64,000 nucleotides of DNA, from the NCBI GenBank assembly GCA_003755025.1, contig RJVL01000003.1, forward strand, positions 186,001 to 250,000, given 5' to 3'. Origin of the DNA: Diaphorobacter nitroreducens (GTDB taxonomy: Bacteria; Pseudomonadota; Gammaproteobacteria; Burkholderiales; Burkholderiaceae_C). The notes under the pieces were generated by a model that saw nothing but the letters and a program-made list of their open reading frames with translations, was not told the origin of the DNA and ran no database searches. Every line of letters begins with the position of its first letter. The first letter of the stretch is position 1. This document shows, one piece after another, positions 1-8,213 of the stretch. Both the position numbers and the translations under genes were made by a program.

Positions 1-1
1 T

Positions 2-2242
2 CTGAACGAGCGCGTGAAAACCATCGAAGACCTGCAGCATCGTGTTCAGGTGCAGCGCGAAGCCGCCGTTCTGCTCGCGCAGCGCATCGAAGTGCTCTCC
101 ACCAAACCGTGGAAGGATGCGCAGTCTGCGCTGGAACTGCTGAACGCCGATGTCGGCCGCTGGCAGGAGCAGGCCCAGGCACTTGCCGACGACAGTGCCT
201 GGCCCAGCGTAGAAGCGCGTTTTCCCGCGTTGCTCGATGCTTCGCGCACCCAGTTGCTGGTGGTGTGGGAGGCGTTTCAGTCGGCATTGACGCAGGCTGT
301 GCTTGCGGCAGAAGACCCCTCGGCTCCCCTGCCGCCCGTGCCCGTGTGGTCCGACGAACTGCGCCAGGCGCGCGGGCTACCCTCAGAAGCGGGAGCCGCC
401 GCCAAGACGCCTGCCCCCCGCCCATCCAAGCCGCAGGCGACTCCTGAAATGCGCGAGAAGGCCTTGCAGGCCGTTCAGGAGGCCCTCGCCAAGCTGGAGC
501 AGGAAACCGCACAGGGCCATGGCAAGGCCAGCGCTGGCGCAGCGACTGCGCTGCGCGCCGTGCTTAAGGTGCACGGCAAGTTGATCGATGCCGAACTGGA
601 GCAGAAAGTGCACGCCGCCCTCGTGGCCGCGGGCGAGTTGGAGGGCTGGCAGCGCTGGAGCGCCGACCAGGTGCGCGAGGATCTCGTGGCACGGGCCGAG
701 GCCCTGCTGCGCAGGCCGGAAGGACAGTCCCTCGGCGGGCGCAAGATGCAGGAAACGCTGCGCCAGCTGCGCGAGCAGTGGAAGCAGGCCGACCAGGGGG
801 CGCCGGCCAACCACGCCCTGTGGAAGAAATTCGACGATGCGTGCAATGCCGCGCACAAGGTGGTCGAGGGCTGGCTGGAGAAGGTGCGTGCCGAAGGTGC
901 CGAACACCGTGCGCAGCGGTTGGCGCTGATCGAAGAGGTGAATGCCTGGGCCCAATCGCAGGCCGCTGCCGCTGCGCAGGACTGGAAGTCCTTCAGTCGT
1001 GCATTGCACCAGTTTGCCGAGCGTTGGCGCACCGGTGGCCATGTGAGCGAAAAGATGTTCGCTGAACTGCAGCCACTGTGGAAGCAGGCACTGGCGGCTG
1101 CCAGCGCTCCGCTGGAGGCTGCGCAGAAGGCCAGCCTGGAGCGCCGCCACGCCATGATCGACGAGGCAGGCGCCCTGGGTGCGGCCCCGGGTCTGCGCAT
1201 CGATGCCATCAAGGCCTTGCAGCAGCGTTGGCAGGCCGAGGCGCAGGCGGTGCCGCTGGATCGCAAGCATGAGCAGAAGCTCTGGGACGCGTTCCGCAAG
1301 CCCATCGACGAGGCGTTCAACCGCAAGTCGGCCGAACGTGAGCGCAGTGCCTCCGAGTTGAGCGCGCGCGACCGGGCCGTGCTGGAGGCATCCAAGGCGC
1401 TGGAGGCCGCCAATGCGTCGGGCGATGCGCAGAAGATCCGCGGTGCCATGGCCGCGCTGGAGCGCGCGCTGAAGGAGCCTGCCGGCGGATCGGGGGATTC
1501 CGAGAATTTGGATAAAAAAGCCGATCAAACCATTGATGGTCAAGCGCAAGCAGCTACTGATTCGGTAGCAGATCAAAACGATGCGCCGACTTCCAAACCC
1601 GTGCCTGCGGCGCGCCCGGTGGTGGCCGTGCGTGGCGATGACCGGCCGGGGGCGCGCAAGGCGGTGCCCGCGCAGCCCACGGTCACCGGCCGTGGTGGCG
1701 ACCGGCGTGACGGCCGCGGCCCACGGGACAGCGGTATGCAGGGGCGGGGGCGGGAGCGCGATGGTGCTGCTGCTGCGCGAGGTCCGCGTCTGGGTGATGC
1801 GGCTTTCCGCGCGCAACGCGACGCCATGGAGCATGCGCAGGGCGCGCTGCGCAAGCTGGCGGCACAGGCCCATGGCGAAGCGCTCACGCAACTGTTGTCG
1901 GCCTGGAAAAGCCGCGACGCTGCGCAATTGCCCAGCGTCCAGGAACTGGGCGGCAAGGTGCCCCCCACGGCGCGCACCGCCTGGTCGCAGGCGATTGCGG
2001 CACCTGCGGCCGGGGGGGCCCCGGAAGCATTGCTGCGGCTGGAGATCGCGGCGGAGGTCCCGACGCCCGCAGACCAACTGGCCGCACGGCGTGCTCTGCA
2101 GCTGCAGTTGCTCACACGTCGCAACGATCCGTCGCCGGCGCAAACCTGGACGCAGGATGTGGCGCGCGTGCTGGAAGGCGCCAGCGACGAGGCAGGCGCG
2201 CGCCGCCTGCAGAGCGCATTGAAGGTCCTGCTCGGCAAATAG
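2..2242 (+). CDS. DUF349 domain-containing protein (5' partial)
   Basis: The frame is open to the left edge, so the N-terminus lies outside the window. A GTG at 14 could be a start but has no Shine-Dalgarno sequence. The visible 746 residues are mostly Ala/Glu/Gln-rich helix. DUF349-type repeats carry a Leu-Trp core followed by a basic/acidic helix, for example LWKKFDDACNAA, LWKQALAAASA and LWDAFRKPIDEAF (about nt 820-1330). Two disordered segments follow: a Gln/Ala/Asp stretch written by the dispersed repeat (nt 1512-1569) and an Arg/Gly-rich stretch (nt about 1600-1790, e.g. GRGGDRRDGRGPRDSG). A short helical C-terminal region ends the protein. The cellular role of DUF349 proteins is not established to my knowledge. 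The Arg/Gly tail might bind nucleic acid, which is inference. Confidence 0.8.
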   Translation: MNERVKTIEDLQHRVQVQREAAVLLAQRIEVLSTKPWKDAQSALELLNADVGRWQEQAQALADDSAWPSVEARFPALLDASRTQLLVVWEAFQSALTQAVLAAEDPSAPLPPVPVWSDELRQARGLPSEAGAAAKTPAPRPSKPQATPEMREKALQAVQEALAKLEQETAQGHGKASAGAATALRAVLKVHGKLIDAELEQKVHAALVAAGELEGWQRWSADQVREDLVARAEALLRRPEGQSLGGRKMQETLRQLREQWKQADQGAPANHALWKKFDDACNAAHKVVEGWLEKVRAEGAEHRAQRLALIEEVNAWAQSQAAAAAQDWKSFSRALHQFAERWRTGGHVSEKMFAELQPLWKQALAAASAPLEAAQKASLERRHAMIDEAGALGAAPGLRIDAIKALQQRWQAEAQAVPLDRKHEQKLWDAFRKPIDEAFNRKSAERERSASELSARDRAVLEASKALEAANASGDAQKIRGAMAALERALKEPAGGSGDSENLDKKADQTIDGQAQAATDSVADQNDAPTSKPVPAARPVVAVRGDDRPGARKAVPAQPTVTGRGGDRRDGRGPRDSGMQGRGRERDGAAAARGPRLGDAAFRAQRDAMEHAQGALRKLAAQAHGEALTQLLSAWKSRDAAQLPSVQELGGKVPPTARTAWSQAIAAPAAGGAPEALLRLEIAAEVPTPADQLAARRALQLQLLTRRNDPSPAQTWTQDVARVLEGASDEAGARRLQSALKVLLGK
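1512..1569 (+). repeat. Dispersed palindromic repeat, in-frame inside the DUF349 gene
   Basis: It contains GGTCAAGCGCAAGCAGCTA, close to the right half of the family consensus (AAGCGCTAGCAGCTATTG). It is read without a stop, giving GQAQAATDSVA in the linker between the helical repeats and the Arg/Gly region. It is in the same strand and frame as the copy in tex (46130-46198). Confidence 0.65.
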
Positions 2243-2311
2243 TCGGCGGTGTCGTCGTCCAGGGCGGGCATCCGTGTCGTTCCGGGGAAGGACGCTACGG
2301 ATGCCGGCGCA

Positions 2312-2875
2312 TCAACTCGTCCGGGTGCGCGGAACGGCAAGCCCCAAGGCAAATACGGAGTTCGGCACATCCCCTGACGGTAGCTGGGTTTTCGCTGCCC
2401 GTCGGCCTGTGGCGCTGGCGGGCGGGGCCACTACCACGGCTGCAGAATGGTCTGCATGGCAGGCGCTGGCTTCCCGTTGGGTCAGCAGGTCCGCCACCGT
2501 AATGGACTGCAGGTATTCCATGACACGCGAGTGAAAGCTGGCCCACAGCTCGGCCGTCATCTCGCCTGGTGCCGATGCGGTGCCGGTGTCCGTGCCCTTG
2601 TCATCGGCGCCGCCCAGGTATTTTTCTGAGGCGATGACGATATCTGCCACGGATAGTTCCTGTGGCGGCCGTGTCAGTGTGTACCCTCCGCCGGGCCCGC
2701 GAATGCTGTGGACCAGGCCGGCGCGGCGCAGTGCGCTGAAGATGTCTTCGAGATATGACAGGGAGATGCCTTGGCGGGCGCTGATGGAGGGAAGCGCGAT
2801 GGGCCGGCCGTGGGAGCGCAAGGCCAGATCGGTGACCGCAGTGACGGCGAGTTTGCCTCGGGTGGTCAAACGCAT
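2312..2875 (-). CDS. Rrf2-family transcriptional regulator (IscR-like, lacking cluster cysteines)
   Basis: A 187-residue winged-helix regulator. The start is the ATG opening MRLTTRGKLAVTAVTDLAL, where Rrf2/IscR proteins begin; an upstream extension in frame is unlikely. The recognition helix region (ISARQGISLSYLEDIFSALR) and the wing (GPGGGYTLTR) are typical of IscR. In IscR, three Cys and one His around residues 92-107 bind a [2Fe-2S] cluster. Here that loop reads GGADDKGTDTGTAS, with no Cys. The only cysteine is further on, in a C-terminal tail (ACHADHS) that is longer than usual. No isc genes are adjacent. It probably binds DNA without a cluster, or senses something else; target unknown. 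It stands alone, convergent with the DUF349 gene. Confidence 0.85.
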   Translation of the reverse strand: MRLTTRGKLAVTAVTDLALRSHGRPIALPSISARQGISLSYLEDIFSALRRAGLVHSIRGPGGGYTLTRPPQELSVADIVIASEKYLGGADDKGTDTGTASAPGEMTAELWASFHSRVMEYLQSITVADLLTQREASACHADHSAAVVVAPPASATGRRAAKTQLPSGDVPNSVFALGLAVPRTRTS

Positions 2876-3019
2876 GGTGCTGTTCCTGAGGGTAGGAAAA
2901 GGGCCTGAAGCCATCGGTCCGATGGTCAGGAAGGAAAAGAGGAAGGGGGTTGCACGCCGGCGTTGCGCGGCGCACCTGTCTCTCGCGTTCGCAGAACGCG
3001 TCCAGGCGGGCGCAACCTT

Positions 3020-3388
3020 TTAGGCGCGCGTAGTCAGGGACCTGGGAGGTTTAGGCTGCTTTTTCAGCACAGGGGAGAGGGCGGCTCTCTCCCATTGCGC
3101 GGGGCAACTGAACAAGCCATGGAGGGGCTTGCCGCGAAAGGCGCGTATGTTCTGATCGTCCGGTAGATCCTGCTGCGCGTCCATCAGGCCGTGCTCGCCT
3201 TCGGATAACGCGTCGTTTGCCACGGAAGGGTCAGCGGCTGCTGCCATTGCGGCCTCGCCTGCTGGTGCCAACTGCACGGAGGCGACCGCTGGCCGCAGGT
3301 GTTCCACGGGTGGCACCTTGCCAAATGCGGAGACACCCACGCTCAGCAGGAAGTGGAGGGTGAAAACCGCAATCAACCATCTCGGCAT
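3020..3388 (-). CDS. Hypothetical exported or membrane-anchored protein
   Basis: I do not recognise a family. The start is placed at the ATG giving MPRWLIAVFTLHFLLSVGVS, which yields a basic N-terminus and a single hydrophobic segment (residues 3-21) like a signal peptide or anchor, 122 residues in total. Longer in-frame starts upstream would bury this segment and add Arg-rich, non-conserved-looking sequence. The mature part is Ala/Pro/Asp-rich and of low complexity, with a basic C-terminus (KKQPKPPRS). It is transcribed away from hutG. A regulatory or envelope role cannot be read from the sequence. Confidence 0.5.
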   Translation of the reverse strand: MPRWLIAVFTLHFLLSVGVSAFGKVPPVEHLRPAVASVQLAPAGEAAMAAAADPSVANDALSEGEHGLMDAQQDLPDDQNIRAFRGKPLHGLFSCPAQWERAALSPVLKKQPKPPRSLTTRA

Positions 3389-3597
3389 GGTGGACAAATT
3401 ATACGGGCGGGTCCTTAAAGCCCTTCGGCAATACATGAGGACAGTGGTCTGACTCATTGGCCTTTGGCTACACGCGCGTGTGTCGTTGCCGGTGCGGCAG
3501 GTGGGACGGGATCCCTTGAGCCTCAAGATGATGCGCCATACTGCGGCCCAGGTTGCGCACTAACGCCAACTGTTGGTTCGCCCGCTTGTCCATTGCC

Positions 3598-4422
3598 ATG
3601 AATGTCGTGCCTTCCGATTGCCCCCCTTTCACCTTCCACAGAGGCACCGCGCCACTGCTGGTTTCCATGCCCCACGTGGGCACCCATGTGCCAGACGCCA
3701 TCGCAAGGCGCCTCAATCCCGAGGCGCGGAGCGTTCCGGACACCGATTGGCATCTGGAACGGCTCTACGGTTTTGCGAAGTCGATGGGAGCTTCAGTACT
3801 GGTCGCCACGCACTCGCGCTATGTGATTGACCTCAATCGCCCTCCTGATGGCTCCAGCCTCTACCCAGGCCAGAGCGTCACTGCGCTGTGCCCTGTGGAC
3901 GCCTTTGACAGCACGCCGTTGTATAGCGGCAGGCTCGTGCCGGACGCAGCCGAGGTTGCCGCGCGGCGCGAGGCATTGTGGGAGCCCTACCATGTCCAGT
4001 TGCGGGAAGAGTTGAACCGTATGCGCGCCACCCATGGCGTGGCGGTGTTGTGGGATGCGCACTCGATTCGGTCGGTCCTTCCGCGCTTCTTCGACGGCAC
4101 ATTGCCAGACCTGAACCTGGGTACCGCCGGAGGCACGAGCTGCGATGCAGCGCTGGCGCAGGAGCTGTTTGCCATTGCCGAAACGGCGCTCGACCACACG
4201 GCCGTGCTCAACGGACGGTTCAAGGGAGGCTACATCACGCGCCGTTACGGCGAGCCTGCGCGCAACATCCACGCGGTCCAACTGGAGATGACACAGTGCA
4301 GCTATATGCAGGAGGCACCGCCGTTCAACTACCTGCCGGAGCGCGCCGGGCGCATTCAGCCCACGCTGCAACGCATGGTGGAGGCAGCACTCTGGTTCGC
4401 GCAGCAACGGTCATTGCGCTGA
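3598..4422 (+). CDS. hutG: N-formylglutamate deformylase / amidohydrolase
   Basis: A 274-residue protein of the N-formylglutamate amidohydrolase family, which hydrolyses N-formyl-L-glutamate to glutamate and formate in the last step of one histidine-degradation route. Supporting motifs are VSMPHVGTHVP near the N-terminus, ATHSRYVIDLNRPP, VLWDAHSIRS and RFKGGYITRRYG. The ATG at 3598 (MNVVPSDCPP) is chosen over a TTG 45 bases upstream because the family begins near the FTFHRGTAPLL segment; no strong ribosome site precedes either. No other hut genes are visible on either side, so this is an orphan copy. It may belong to a split pathway or act on a related N-formyl or N-acyl amino acid. Confidence 0.88.
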   Translation: MNVVPSDCPPFTFHRGTAPLLVSMPHVGTHVPDAIARRLNPEARSVPDTDWHLERLYGFAKSMGASVLVATHSRYVIDLNRPPDGSSLYPGQSVTALCPVDAFDSTPLYSGRLVPDAAEVAARREALWEPYHVQLREELNRMRATHGVAVLWDAHSIRSVLPRFFDGTLPDLNLGTAGGTSCDAALAQELFAIAETALDHTAVLNGRFKGGYITRRYGEPARNIHAVQLEMTQCSYMQEAPPFNYLPERAGRIQPTLQRMVEAALWFAQQRSLR

Positions 4423-4439
4423 CGCGCTAAGATGCGCGC

Positions 4440-4700
4440 ATGCAGGTTTCCAGTCCCTCTCTCGTAGCGCAAGATCCGGCCGAGGCGCCGTGGGGATGGT
4501 CTAGACAATTCCGCATGCCGGTCTTCAAGCCGGGCACCCGGGTGAGGCGAGCCGGAAGTTGGGAAACTGTCAGCCATGTAGCACTGCGGCGCCAGGATCT
4601 GGCTGTGTACCTGGTGGGGCGCGCTGAACCCGTGGACCCCCTGGAGCTGGAGCTCGAACCCACCTTGTTTACCACTGCTCGGGTGCCAGAGAGGCACTGA
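4440..4700 (+). CDS. Small conserved-looking hypothetical protein
   Basis: An 86-residue frame that starts 17 bases after the hutG stop, so probably co-transcribed with it. The middle (FKPGTRVRRAGSWETVSHVA) resembles a small SH3-like beta barrel (a 'GTRVR..G..ETV' pattern), followed by LAVYLVGRAEPVDPLELELE. I do not recognise a named family. There are no cysteines, signal peptide or membrane segment, so it is probably cytosolic. Coding is supported by the tight packing between hutG and psd. Confidence 0.55.
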   Translation: MQVSSPSLVAQDPAEAPWGWSRQFRMPVFKPGTRVRRAGSWETVSHVALRRQDLAVYLVGRAEPVDPLELELEPTLFTTARVPERH

Positions 4701-4730
4701 ACAGCGGGTATCAACGCACCAATAGGTGAA

Positions 4731-5582
4731 CTAGATGCCGCAGCGGTGCGCCATGGCTTCACCCAGCCGCACGGGCCGCGCTGCTTCCCATCCCGGCATG
4801 AACTGCACTGCGCCGCGGGGAAACAGCAGCACGACCGTGGAGCCCAGCAGAAAACGCCCCATTTCATCACCCTGACGAAGCACGACTTCTCGGTCCCCAT
4901 AATCCCAGCGGCGCGGTTGGCCGGTACGCGGTGGATTGACCTGGCCGTGCCATACCGTGGCCATGCTGCCGACAATGGTGGCGCCTACCAGCACGAGCGC
5001 CATGGGGCCCAGGGGCGTTTCGAACAGGCAGACCACACGTTCGTTGCGCGCAAACAGTCCGGGCACACCGCGTGCGGTGGCCGGGTTCACTGAAAACAAT
5101 GCCCCAGGCACATGGTCCATACGCACCAGTCGTCCATCGCACGGCATGTGAATGCGGTGGTAGTCGCGTGGACTGAGATAGATGGTGGCGAAGCTGCCAT
5201 CCTGGAACTGCGCGGCCATTTCGGCGTCGCCGCCAAGCAGAGCCGCGGTGGAGTAGAGGTGGCCCTTGGCTTGGAAGATCTGGTCCTGCTCGATGGAGCC
5301 GATCTGGCTGACTGCTCCATCCACCGGGCATACCACCGCGGCATCGGCAAGCGGGCGCAGTCCAGGGCGCAACGCACGTGTGAAGAAGTCGTTGAAGGTT
5401 GCGTAGCTTGCAATGTCCGGATTGGCCGCCTCGCTCATGTCCACGCCGTAGCGCGCCACAAACCGGCGGATGACCGCGGTGGTCAATTGGCCCGCGCGCG
5501 CGGACGCCATACGTCCGGCAAAGGAGGTCAGGGCTTGTTTGGGTAACAAGTACTGAGGCAGTACGGCGATACGATCAGACAC
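4731..5582 (-). CDS. psd: Phosphatidylserine decarboxylase proenzyme
   Basis: A 283-residue pyruvoyl enzyme making phosphatidylethanolamine from phosphatidylserine at the inner membrane. The C-terminal LGST motif is the self-cleavage site that yields the beta chain and the pyruvoyl-bearing alpha chain. Other family motifs are FNDFFTRALRPGLRP, CPVDGAVSQIG and YLSPRDYHRIHMPCDG (active-site His). The GTG giving VSDRIAVLPQYLLPK is taken as the start because bacterial Psd proteins begin at this segment; the frame is open upstream for another 34 codons. It is convergent with the small gene before it and divergent from the HPP gene. Confidence 0.93.
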   Translation of the reverse strand: MSDRIAVLPQYLLPKQALTSFAGRMASARAGQLTTAVIRRFVARYGVDMSEAANPDIASYATFNDFFTRALRPGLRPLADAAVVCPVDGAVSQIGSIEQDQIFQAKGHLYSTAALLGGDAEMAAQFQDGSFATIYLSPRDYHRIHMPCDGRLVRMDHVPGALFSVNPATARGVPGLFARNERVVCLFETPLGPMALVLVGATIVGSMATVWHGQVNPPRTGQPRRWDYGDREVVLRQGDEMGRFLLGSTVVLLFPRGAVQFMPGWEAARPVRLGEAMAHRCGI

Positions 5583-5791
5583 GTGGCGGTAATCCTGGTG
5601 ATGGAGTCGGATGATTCTAAGGGGAGGGTGGATTGCGCCCCAGCCGTGCGTCCCGTGCGGTTGTGGATGCCCGTAATGGTGCAAAAAACCACATGCCCTG
5701 CAAGTTCAGGGCTTGCCCGGATAATGCCCGGCTTCCTCGAGCCACGGCCGCCGTGCCGATTCTCTGCGCAGCTTGGCGCCTTCTCCCATTC

Positions 5792-6961
5792 ATGTCTGCA
5801 TCCCCATTCCCTCGCACAGACGCTGCGGTAGAGCCGCCGACGTCAGTCTTGCGGCGCGTCGCTGGCTGGCTGCGCCTTTTCTGGCCGGCACCCGCTGGCG
5901 TCAATCAGCGCGAACGCTTGCGCATGGTGTCGGGTATCACGCTTTGCGTGGCCGTGGTGGCGCTGTTTGCGCATTGGTTCGGGGCTGGCCTGCCGGTCCC
6001 GTGGATGGTGGCCTCCCTGGGCTCCAGCGCGGTGCTCATCATTGCGATGCCGTCCAGCCCCCTCGCCCAGCCGTGGCCAGTGCTGGCGGGCAGCGTGCTG
6101 TCGTACATGGTAGGCGTTGCCTGCGCCACGCTGGTTCCCCACGTCGCTCTGGCCTGCGGCGCAGCCGTGGGACTTGCCGTGGCGGTCATGCTGGCATTGC
6201 GCTGCCTGCACCCCCCCGGCGGGGCGATGGCCTTGTTCGCTGTGCTCAATCCGCAGGACGGCGCGGCTTTTGCGGTATTTCCGGTGCTGCTCAATATGCT
6301 GGCGCTGGTGTTGACGGGGATGGCCTTCAATCACTTGACCGGGCGCAGCTATCCGCATGCACAAAGAGCGCGGGGGGCCGCGCATAAGGAATCTGGCGCT
6401 TTCATCTCGGCGGATTTGGATGCCGCCTTATCGCACTACAACCAAGTGCTGGATGTCAGTCGCGCCGACCTGGAGGGGCTTTTGCACTTGGCTGGCAAGG
6501 CCGCCTTCCAGCGCACGCTTGGCGAGCTGCGATGCGGCGAGATCATGTCATCACCGGTGCATGCGGTGGTTGCCGAGACGCCCCTCAAGGATGCTTGGGC
6601 GCTCATGCGCAAGCACGCCGTCAAGGCGTTGCCGGTAGTGGACGGGGCGCGCAGGGTGGTCGGCATCGTCACGGTGGCAGACTTCATGCGCCTGGCCAAT
6701 CTGGACATGCATGAAGGCATGGGCCAGCGTCTACGCTCGCTCATCATGGGGCGGCCCAAACGTCCCGAGCAAGTGCAAGGCCTGATGTCGTCTCCCGTGC
6801 AGCAGGTGCTGTCTGAACAGCATGTGATGGATCTGGTGCCTCTGTTCTCTGAGGCGGGACACCACCACATCCCGGTGGTGAACGATGCGCAGGAATTGGT
6901 TGGCATCATCACGCAGACGGACCTCGTGAAGACCTTGGCTGCCGCGGTTGCCCGGCCATAG
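5792..6961 (+). CDS. HPP-family integral membrane protein with two C-terminal CBS domains
   Basis: The first ~190 of 389 residues form an HPP domain: four hydrophobic helices with the family's signature loop CLHPPGGAMALFAVL and the preceding PWMVASLGSSAVLIIAMP. Residues ~240-389 contain a CBS pair (IMSSPVHAVVAETPLKDAW, then GLMSSPVQQVLSEQHVMD and GIITQTDLVKTLA). CBS pairs bind adenosyl ligands and often gate transporters. HPP proteins are implicated in nitrite transport in plastids and cyanobacteria, but the substrate here is unknown. The start is the ATG of MSASPFPRT; an upstream extension overlaps the psd promoter region. It probably has its own promoter in the divergent gap with psd. Confidence 0.85.
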   Translation: MSASPFPRTDAAVEPPTSVLRRVAGWLRLFWPAPAGVNQRERLRMVSGITLCVAVVALFAHWFGAGLPVPWMVASLGSSAVLIIAMPSSPLAQPWPVLAGSVLSYMVGVACATLVPHVALACGAAVGLAVAVMLALRCLHPPGGAMALFAVLNPQDGAAFAVFPVLLNMLALVLTGMAFNHLTGRSYPHAQRARGAAHKESGAFISADLDAALSHYNQVLDVSRADLEGLLHLAGKAAFQRTLGELRCGEIMSSPVHAVVAETPLKDAWALMRKHAVKALPVVDGARRVVGIVTVADFMRLANLDMHEGMGQRLRSLIMGRPKRPEQVQGLMSSPVQQVLSEQHVMDLVPLFSEAGHHHIPVVNDAQELVGIITQTDLVKTLAAAVARP

Positions 6962-7106
6962 GCCCGGCTTCGACATCGCAGTACAATTCCGCCGCTTATG
7001 CACAGCGCTTCGCCTGTCCATTGAAGCCGTTTCCCCGGCCTTACGGCCTCCTGCGCCTTTGGTGCAGCAACTCACCTGCCTGCATTGCACCTTGCTTCGA
7101 GCCCCT

Positions 7107-7127
7107 CAAGGGCCGATGCGGCCCTTG
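7107..7127 (+). promoter_or_regulatory. Candidate antiterminator hairpin in the infA leader
   Basis: CAAGGGCC-GATGC-GGCCCTTG forms a perfect 8-bp stem with a 5-base loop. Its bases 7112-7120 are also the left arm of the terminator-like hairpin that follows (7112-7151), so the two structures exclude each other. A five-codon mini-ORF (ATG at 7116, TAG at 7131, encoding MRPLG) lies across it. Its function is inference. Confidence 0.45.
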
Positions 7128-7151
7128 GGTTAGTGGACGCATCGGCTTTTT
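7112..7151 (+). terminator. Rho-independent terminator or attenuator upstream of infA
   Basis: GCCGATGCG (7112-7120) pairs with CGCATCGGC (7138-7146) to give a 9-bp stem with a 17-base loop, followed directly by TTTTT. It lies 190 bases after the HPP stop and 46 bases before the infA start. It could simply end the HPP transcript. The competing hairpin at 7107-7127 makes attenuation of infA an attractive alternative. Confidence 0.6.
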
Positions 7152-7197
7152 CCAGGCGCCGCCATAGATAATTGTTATCAAGAGACTGACCACACAC

Positions 7198-7464
7198 ATG
7201 GCCAAAGAAGAACTGATTGAAATGCAGGGTAGCGTGACCGAAGTCCTGCCGGATTCGCGCTTTCGCGTGACGCTGGACAACGGCCACCAACTCATCGCCT
7301 ATACCGGCGGCAAGATGCGCAAGCACCATATCCGCATCCTGGCAGGCGACAAAGTGTCGCTGGAAATGTCGCCCTACGACCTGACCAAGGGCCGTATCAC
7401 TTTCCGCCACCTTGCAGGGCGCGGCCCTGGGCCGGGCACCGGCTCGTCATCTGGCAATCGCTGA
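7198..7464 (+). CDS. infA: Translation initiation factor IF-1 (C-terminally extended)
   Basis: An OB-fold S1-like protein that sits in the A site of the 30S subunit during initiation. The core ([18 protein letters not shown], then [16 protein letters not shown] and [13 protein letters not shown]) aligns with the usual 72-residue IF-1. A 16-residue Gly/Pro/Ser tail ([15 protein letters not shown]) extends it to 88 residues. Betaproteobacteria often carry two IF-1 genes, one in the ribosomal-protein cluster and one elsewhere; this isolated copy fits the second. The preceding leader contains competing hairpins (7107-7151). It is followed by tRNA-Pro. Confidence 0.92.
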   Translation: MAKEELIEMQGSVTEVLPDSRFRVTLDNGHQLIAYTGGKMRKHHIRILAGDKVSLEMSPYDLTKGRITFRHLAGRGPGPGTGSSSGNR

Positions 7465-7512
7465 GTGTGACAAATACCGCCGATTTTTAGCGGTGAACAG
7501 AATCTGGCAGGT

Positions 7513-7518
7513 TAGAAT
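7513..7518 (+). promoter_or_regulatory. Candidate -10 box of the tRNA-Pro promoter
   Basis: TAGAAT is placed 9 bases before the 5' end of the tRNA. No convincing -35 element is found at the usual spacing (GTGAAC at 7493-7498 is too close). Assigned mainly by position. Confidence 0.35.
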
Positions 7519-7527
7519 GCCAGCTGT

Positions 7528-7604
7528 CGGAGCGTAGCGCAGCCTGGTAGCGCATCTGCTTTGGGAGCAGAGGGTCGCGAGTTCGAATCCCGCCGCTCCG
7601 ACCA
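7528..7604 (+). tRNA. tRNA-Pro (anticodon TGG)
   Basis: A 77-base gene with encoded CCA. The acceptor arm CGGAGCG pairs with CGCTCCG and is followed by A-CCA. The anticodon arm TCTGC-TTTGGGA-GCAGA places TGG at positions 34-36. The T loop GTTCGAATC is canonical, and the D arm contains AGCCTGGTAGCGC. It decodes CCA/CCG-type proline codons. A strong terminator follows at 7613, so it is transcribed alone or with infA. Confidence 0.97.
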
Positions 7605-7612
7605 ATTGAATC

Positions 7613-7656
7613 AAGGGGTTAGGTCTATTGACCTAACCCCTTTTGTCTTTGTTTTT
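7613..7656 (+). terminator. Rho-independent terminator after tRNA-Pro
   Basis: AAGGGGTTAGGTC (7613-7625) pairs perfectly with GACCTAACCCCTT (7630-7642) around a TATT loop. It is followed by a T-rich run, TTGTCTTTGTTTTT. Confidence 0.93.
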
Positions 7657-7779
7657 GCGGGCTGCCATGTTCGCTGGCCAACGATGACAGACAATCCCCG
7701 CTGGGCTCCTCCGGCACCGTCTTACATCAGTGCCGTCCCTGTCTTCCTAGGATGAATTTTTCATTGCAGGAGCAGAAGC

Positions 7780-8082
7780 ATGTCTGAAGAAGCAGTATTT
7801 GGTACGGCGCCTCTTTCCGAAAGGCTGGCGGCAGACCAGAAACAACGCGCACGCGACCGTGGACATTTCAACAACTACGGTATGCGGGACGACTCCACGG
7901 ACGAGCCTATTGTGGATGGTGAAAATGCGGCGGATGGCGGCCGGGCGCGACGCTTTGGAGCGGGTGGCGATGAGTCCACCTATGCAAACCGGGCCGGCCG
8001 ATTCCGGGAGGCAGAGCAGCCCAGCGCTGGGGAGCCTGCTATGAATTTGGTGAACGAGCCAACGTCTGCAAAGAAACCTTAA
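7780..8082 (+). CDS. Hypothetical hydrophilic protein
   Basis: A 100-residue protein with a good ribosome site (GCAGGAGCAGAAGCATG). It is strongly charged and low in hydrophobic residues (e.g. ERLAADQKQRARDRGHFNNY, then DGENAADGGRARRFGAGG), with no cysteine, signal peptide or membrane segment. It looks largely disordered. I do not recognise a family. It stands alone between the tRNA terminator and the DUF1624 gene. Confidence 0.6.
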   Translation: MSEEAVFGTAPLSERLAADQKQRARDRGHFNNYGMRDDSTDEPIVDGENAADGGRARRFGAGGDESTYANRAGRFREAEQPSAGEPAMNLVNEPTSAKKP

Positions 8083-8213
8083 TGCGGCGGCGTCGCCGTG
8101 ATACGCACCCCATAATTTAGCGCTCCCTCTGGTTGCTGGGTTGTCCTGATCGGGCGAGTACTGGGGAGGGTGATCATTGAAGGGCTTGAAGCGCCAGCCT
8201 TTTTACTGGACTT

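Noticed and set aside
6998-7024. Eight-codon leader peptide MHSASPVH upstream of infA
   Set aside because: No ribosome site and no run of diagnostic codons; the hairpin competition stands without it.
7561-7755. A 64-codon plus-strand frame starting inside tRNA-Pro
   Set aside because: It begins in the tRNA and runs through a perfect terminator hairpin.
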